DNA of 8,285 nucleotides, taken from NCBI GenBank assembly GCA_045126515.1, contig JBGVOM010000081.1, positions 1 to 8,285 of the forward strand, in the 5' to 3' direction. The DNA comes from RUG11237 sp045126515 (GTDB lineage Bacteria > Bacillota > Clostridia > Lachnospirales > Lachnospiraceae). Below are positions 6,056-8,285 of the stretch, piece after piece. A program made the translations under genes and the position numbers. Below the pieces are notes generated by a model. That model made no database searches, was not told where the DNA came from, and saw nothing but the letters and a program-made list of their open reading frames with translations. Each line of letters begins with the position of its first letter. Within the stretch, counting starts at the first letter, position 1.

Positions 6056-6083
6056 TTTACAATTACATTTTTTCATGTATAAT
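6056..6083 (+). promoter_or_regulatory. Promoter of the chemoreceptor gene
   Basis: TTTACA (6056-6061), a 16-nt spacer and a perfect TATAAT (6078-6083) predict a start near 6090 and a leader of about 58 nt. It resembles a housekeeping promoter. No sigma-28 (flagellar) consensus was seen upstream of the gene. CTATAGTAA at 6087-6095 overlaps the predicted start and repeats part of the candidate LysR site. Confidence 0.6.
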
Positions 6084-6147
6084 AGACTATAGTAATTATT
6101 TTTGTGCGTAAAAAATAAAGACAAATTCAGTAAAGGACGTGACACAT

Positions 6148-8073
6148 ATGAAAAATAAAAGTCTAAGAATTATTGTAACTATTTTAATCTCACAGATACT
6201 CGTAATGTCTGCTGTATACGTTTTTGTTGATGTTTCAATCACTTCAAATATCAAAGACAGCACCATAAAGAGTATGGAAACCATTGCGCAGGAGCGTTCC
6301 CTGATTATAGAAAACTATATACTTGAAATAGAAAATTACCTCACTGCCTTCAGCCGTTCCAGCGATATTATTAATCTTCTTAAAAATCCTGAAGACGCAG
6401 AAGCAACGGCCCAGGCTCAGCTTTATACAGAAACATACAGTAAAGACAGGGAGTATCTTGATGGTATTTATGCCAGTGAATGGAATTCTCACGTTCTTAC
6501 CCATACAAATCCTAACGTTGTCGGAATCTATACCCGAAAGGACGATTCCTTAAAGGCATTACAGAACTCAATGCTTTCAGCCAACGGAGTATACAATACA
6601 GGAATACTTATTTCCCCTGCAAGTGGAGAACAGGTAGTTTCCGTATACCGTGCATGTTTTGATGAGACAGGAAATACTATCGGTTTTGTCGGTGGTGCAG
6701 TGTATACCCAGGGTCTTGTAGACATTCTCAACAGCCTTCCTGCAGAGGGAATGGAACAGCTTCGGTATTACATGATAAACATCAATACCGGTGAATATAT
6801 TTTCCATGACGATGAAGAAAAAATAAATACTGCCGCCGAGGAAAGCTATATAAAGGATATTATCAGCCAATTGAAAAATAACGATAAAGTCAGCTTTGGT
6901 TCTCTTGTTTACGAGGACGACACCACAGGAGATGAGTATCTTGCCTCATACAACTACATATCTGACAAGGGCTGGGCGTTTATTATAACCGATCCTTCTT
7001 CAGAGGTTTTCAGTTCACTGAAAAATATCCAGATACTGCTTATGGCCATATGTACCGGTGGTATTATAATTCTGACCATCCTTACATACAGAATTATTGA
7101 ACGTCTGATTAAGTCACTTAACGAAACAGTAAATACACTTGGTCTTTGTTCTAATTCAATTAATGAAATAACCGATGAACTGTACAGCCATTCTGACCAT
7201 CTTGTTGACAGTGTTGCTGAAAACACTTCCACAATTGAACAGTTGTCTGCCAGTCTTGAAAGCACTGACAATATTGTTGAGAGCGTTCAGGACAAGGTTG
7301 TGGATATCGACCAGTGGATGAGAAACATGTTAGACGATATGAAGCAGAGTGTGGAATCAAGCAGTGCTTTAATAAACAGTTCATGTGAAATGAATGAAAA
7401 TGCACAAAATGCTTTTAAAAGTACACATGCTACTTTTGAATCAACAAAAGATATAGTAAAGAATACAATGGAACGTATGGAGGATATTTCTGAAATCAAT
7501 AAAATGGCTGACGTTATTCTTGATATTGCAAAGCAGACAAATCTCCTTGCCTTTAACGCAACTCTGGAAGCAGCAAGAGCAGGTGAGGCCGGAAAGGGAT
7601 TTTCGGTGGTTGCCAATGAAATCGGCGATTTGGCAAGAAGTACAAGTTCAACAGCTTCCGATATTCTTGAAATATGCGGCAATATAAATGCAAGCGTAGA
7701 GGATGTCAGACATTGTTTTGATACCATCATGGAATTTATGGAAAACACCGTAATGACACAGTTTGAGTCATTTGCCGGCAAATCACGTGAATACAGCGAA
7801 GCAGTCGGAAGAATTCAGAACAACATTATGAATCTGAACCAATCAGCAGGTGTTCTCAGAACTTCTTTGGACACAATCACTGAAAATATACGTTCAGTAA
7901 AGGGAATTACCCATGAGAATGGAATTGCCATCGGAATGATTGCAACAAAGAATATGGATACCTCACATGTTGCAGATAAGATTAAAAATCAGTCAGACCG
8001 CAACAAGGAACTGACAACACAGCTTGAAGATATTATTACACGCTTCGAGACATATACAGACAAACAGAAATGA
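6148..8073 (+). CDS. Methyl-accepting chemotaxis protein with dCache-type sensor
   Basis: This encodes a 641-residue membrane chemoreceptor that senses an outside ligand and controls CheA through CheW. TM1 is at about 7-26 and TM2 at about 294-314, with an extracellular sensor of about 265 residues between them. The sensor's SEWNSHVLTHTNPNVVG stretch is typical of double-Cache (dCache_1) domains. No HAMP domain is recognisable after TM2: the sequence goes straight into a long coiled coil. The signalling tip, IAKQTNLLAFNATLEAARAG, is at 460-479 and keeps the CheA/CheW contact residues, with F469, T472 and L473 where L, A and I are usual. The arms before and after the tip are nearly equal (about 160 residues). 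There is no C-terminal CheR/CheB pentapeptide. The ATG at 6148 is chosen because AAAGGA (6132-6137) lies 10 nt before it; a GTG at 6139 is too close to that site. The ligand is unknown. Confidence 0.94.
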   Translation: MKNKSLRIIVTILISQILVMSAVYVFVDVSITSNIKDSTIKSMETIAQERSLIIENYILEIENYLTAFSRSSDIINLLKNPEDAEATAQAQLYTETYSKDREYLDGIYASEWNSHVLTHTNPNVVGIYTRKDDSLKALQNSMLSANGVYNTGILISPASGEQVVSVYRACFDETGNTIGFVGGAVYTQGLVDILNSLPAEGMEQLRYYMININTGEYIFHDDEEKINTAAEESYIKDIISQLKNNDKVSFGSLVYEDDTTGDEYLASYNYISDKGWAFIITDPSSEVFSSLKNIQILLMAICTGGIIILTILTYRIIERLIKSLNETVNTLGLCSNSINEITDELYSHSDHLVDSVAENTSTIEQLSASLESTDNIVESVQDKVVDIDQWMRNMLDDMKQSVESSSALINSSCEMNENAQNAFKSTHATFESTKDIVKNTMERMEDISEINKMADVILDIAKQTNLLAFNATLEAARAGEAGKGFSVVANEIGDLARSTSSTASDILEICGNINASVEDVRHCFDTIMEFMENTVMTQFESFAGKSREYSEAVGRIQNNIMNLNQSAGVLRTSLDTITENIRSVKGITHENGIAIGMIATKNMDTSHVADKIKNQSDRNKELTTQLEDIITRFETYTDKQK

Positions 8074-8085
8074 CTTTAAATATAA

Positions 8086-8140
8086 AAATGAGCTGTCGCA
8101 TTATAGTGTACAATTGGTATTATAGTGCGACAGCCCATTT
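8086..8140. terminator. Bidirectional terminator hairpin
   Basis: Arms 8086-8105 and 8121-8140 form a 20-position stem with one A-C mismatch and one G-T wobble; the core is GCTGTCGCA/TGCGACAGC. It starts 12 nt after the chemoreceptor stop. On the minus strand the stem is followed by a T5 run, on the plus strand by a weaker TTTGTT, so it suits termination from both sides. The GCTGTCGCA core also looks like ends of some insertion sequences, so it may be a dispersed palindromic repeat reused as a terminator. Confidence 0.65.
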
Positions 8141-8173
8141 GTTAATCAGCTTTCATGCAATAAAGTTTAAAAC

Positions 8174-8285
8174 TTATCGGCTTTTGTTAATGATTTTTCG
8201 CTGCTTAGCAATAGCCTTCATTTTGGCAGCCTTGCTACTTTCCGCGTGGAGACTTCGAAACAGTTCAAGTCTCTCTACAGACAAT
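8174..8285 (-). CDS. C-terminal end of an unidentified protein (partial)
   Basis: An open frame enters from the right edge and ends at TAA (8176-8174), giving the last 36 residues. They are basic and helix-like, with stretches such as VERLELFRSLHAESSKAA and a tail ending KQRKIINKSR. The stop is followed by a hairpin with a T5 run on this strand (8140-8086), as expected for a gene end. The start and most of the gene are outside the window. I do not recognise the family. The composition suits a nucleic-acid-binding or coiled-coil C-terminus, but nothing specific can be claimed. It could still be a chance open frame. Confidence 0.45.
   Translation of the reverse strand, partial: LSVERLELFRSLHAESSKAAKMKAIAKQRKIINKSR

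Noticed and set aside
7287..7781. 164-residue minus-strand open frame opposite the chemoreceptor
   Set aside because: It is antisense to the conserved signalling domain, whose helical repeats keep that frame open; no start signal is seen.

Overview
The window reads as a low-GC, Gram-positive anaerobe of the class Clostridia, most likely a gut member of the Lachnospiraceae. The grounds are AT-rich DNA, strong AGGAGG-type ribosome binding sites, and gene types I associate with that family: an IS91-like transposase with a small acidic companion ORF, an HTH/TPR regulator carrying an LCxGIC motif, split chromate-type transporters and a dCache-type chemoreceptor. The assignment is inference; the window contains no rRNA or other taxonomic marker.

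Layout. (1) Positions 1 to about 1580 hold an apparently intact IS91-family (HUH, Y2) insertion sequence: C/G-rich dyads at its 5' side, the transposase (96-1244), a 58-residue acidic ORF (1298-1474), a strong terminator (1497-1545), and a GAACTTTCCTATA motif that resembles the oriIS end of IS91/ISCR elements. (2) Just downstream is a perfect 19-bp inverted repeat (1581-1631) whose right arm runs into the -35 box of a good promoter. That promoter drives a 51-residue secreted-peptide-like gene (1688-1843) found by hand translation. (3) Convergent with it, and only 5 bp away, is a 628-residue regulator (3735-1849, minus strand). It appears to be two RRNPP-like HTH+TPR halves fused head to tail. 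Peptide and regulator together are a candidate peptide-sensing (quorum-sensing) module, and this is the most interesting part of the window. (4) A minus-strand operon of two half-size CHR-family transporters and a LysR regulator (5940-3908) ends in a terminator that abuts the regulator's promoter. (5) Diverging from it is a 641-residue methyl-accepting chemotaxis protein (6148-8073), followed by a probable bidirectional terminator and the 3' end of an unidentified minus-strand gene.

How the parts may work together. The LysR protein probably controls its own operon through a dyad centred near -65 of the chr promoter. A 9-bp repeat of part of this site at the chemoreceptor's transcription start suggests possible co-control. 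The peptide and regulator form a self-contained candidate signalling unit next to a mobile element. The regulator's targets are not visible, apart from possible autoregulation through dyads and phased repeats at the two promoters. All functional links between genes are inferred from layout; none is shown by the sequence alone.
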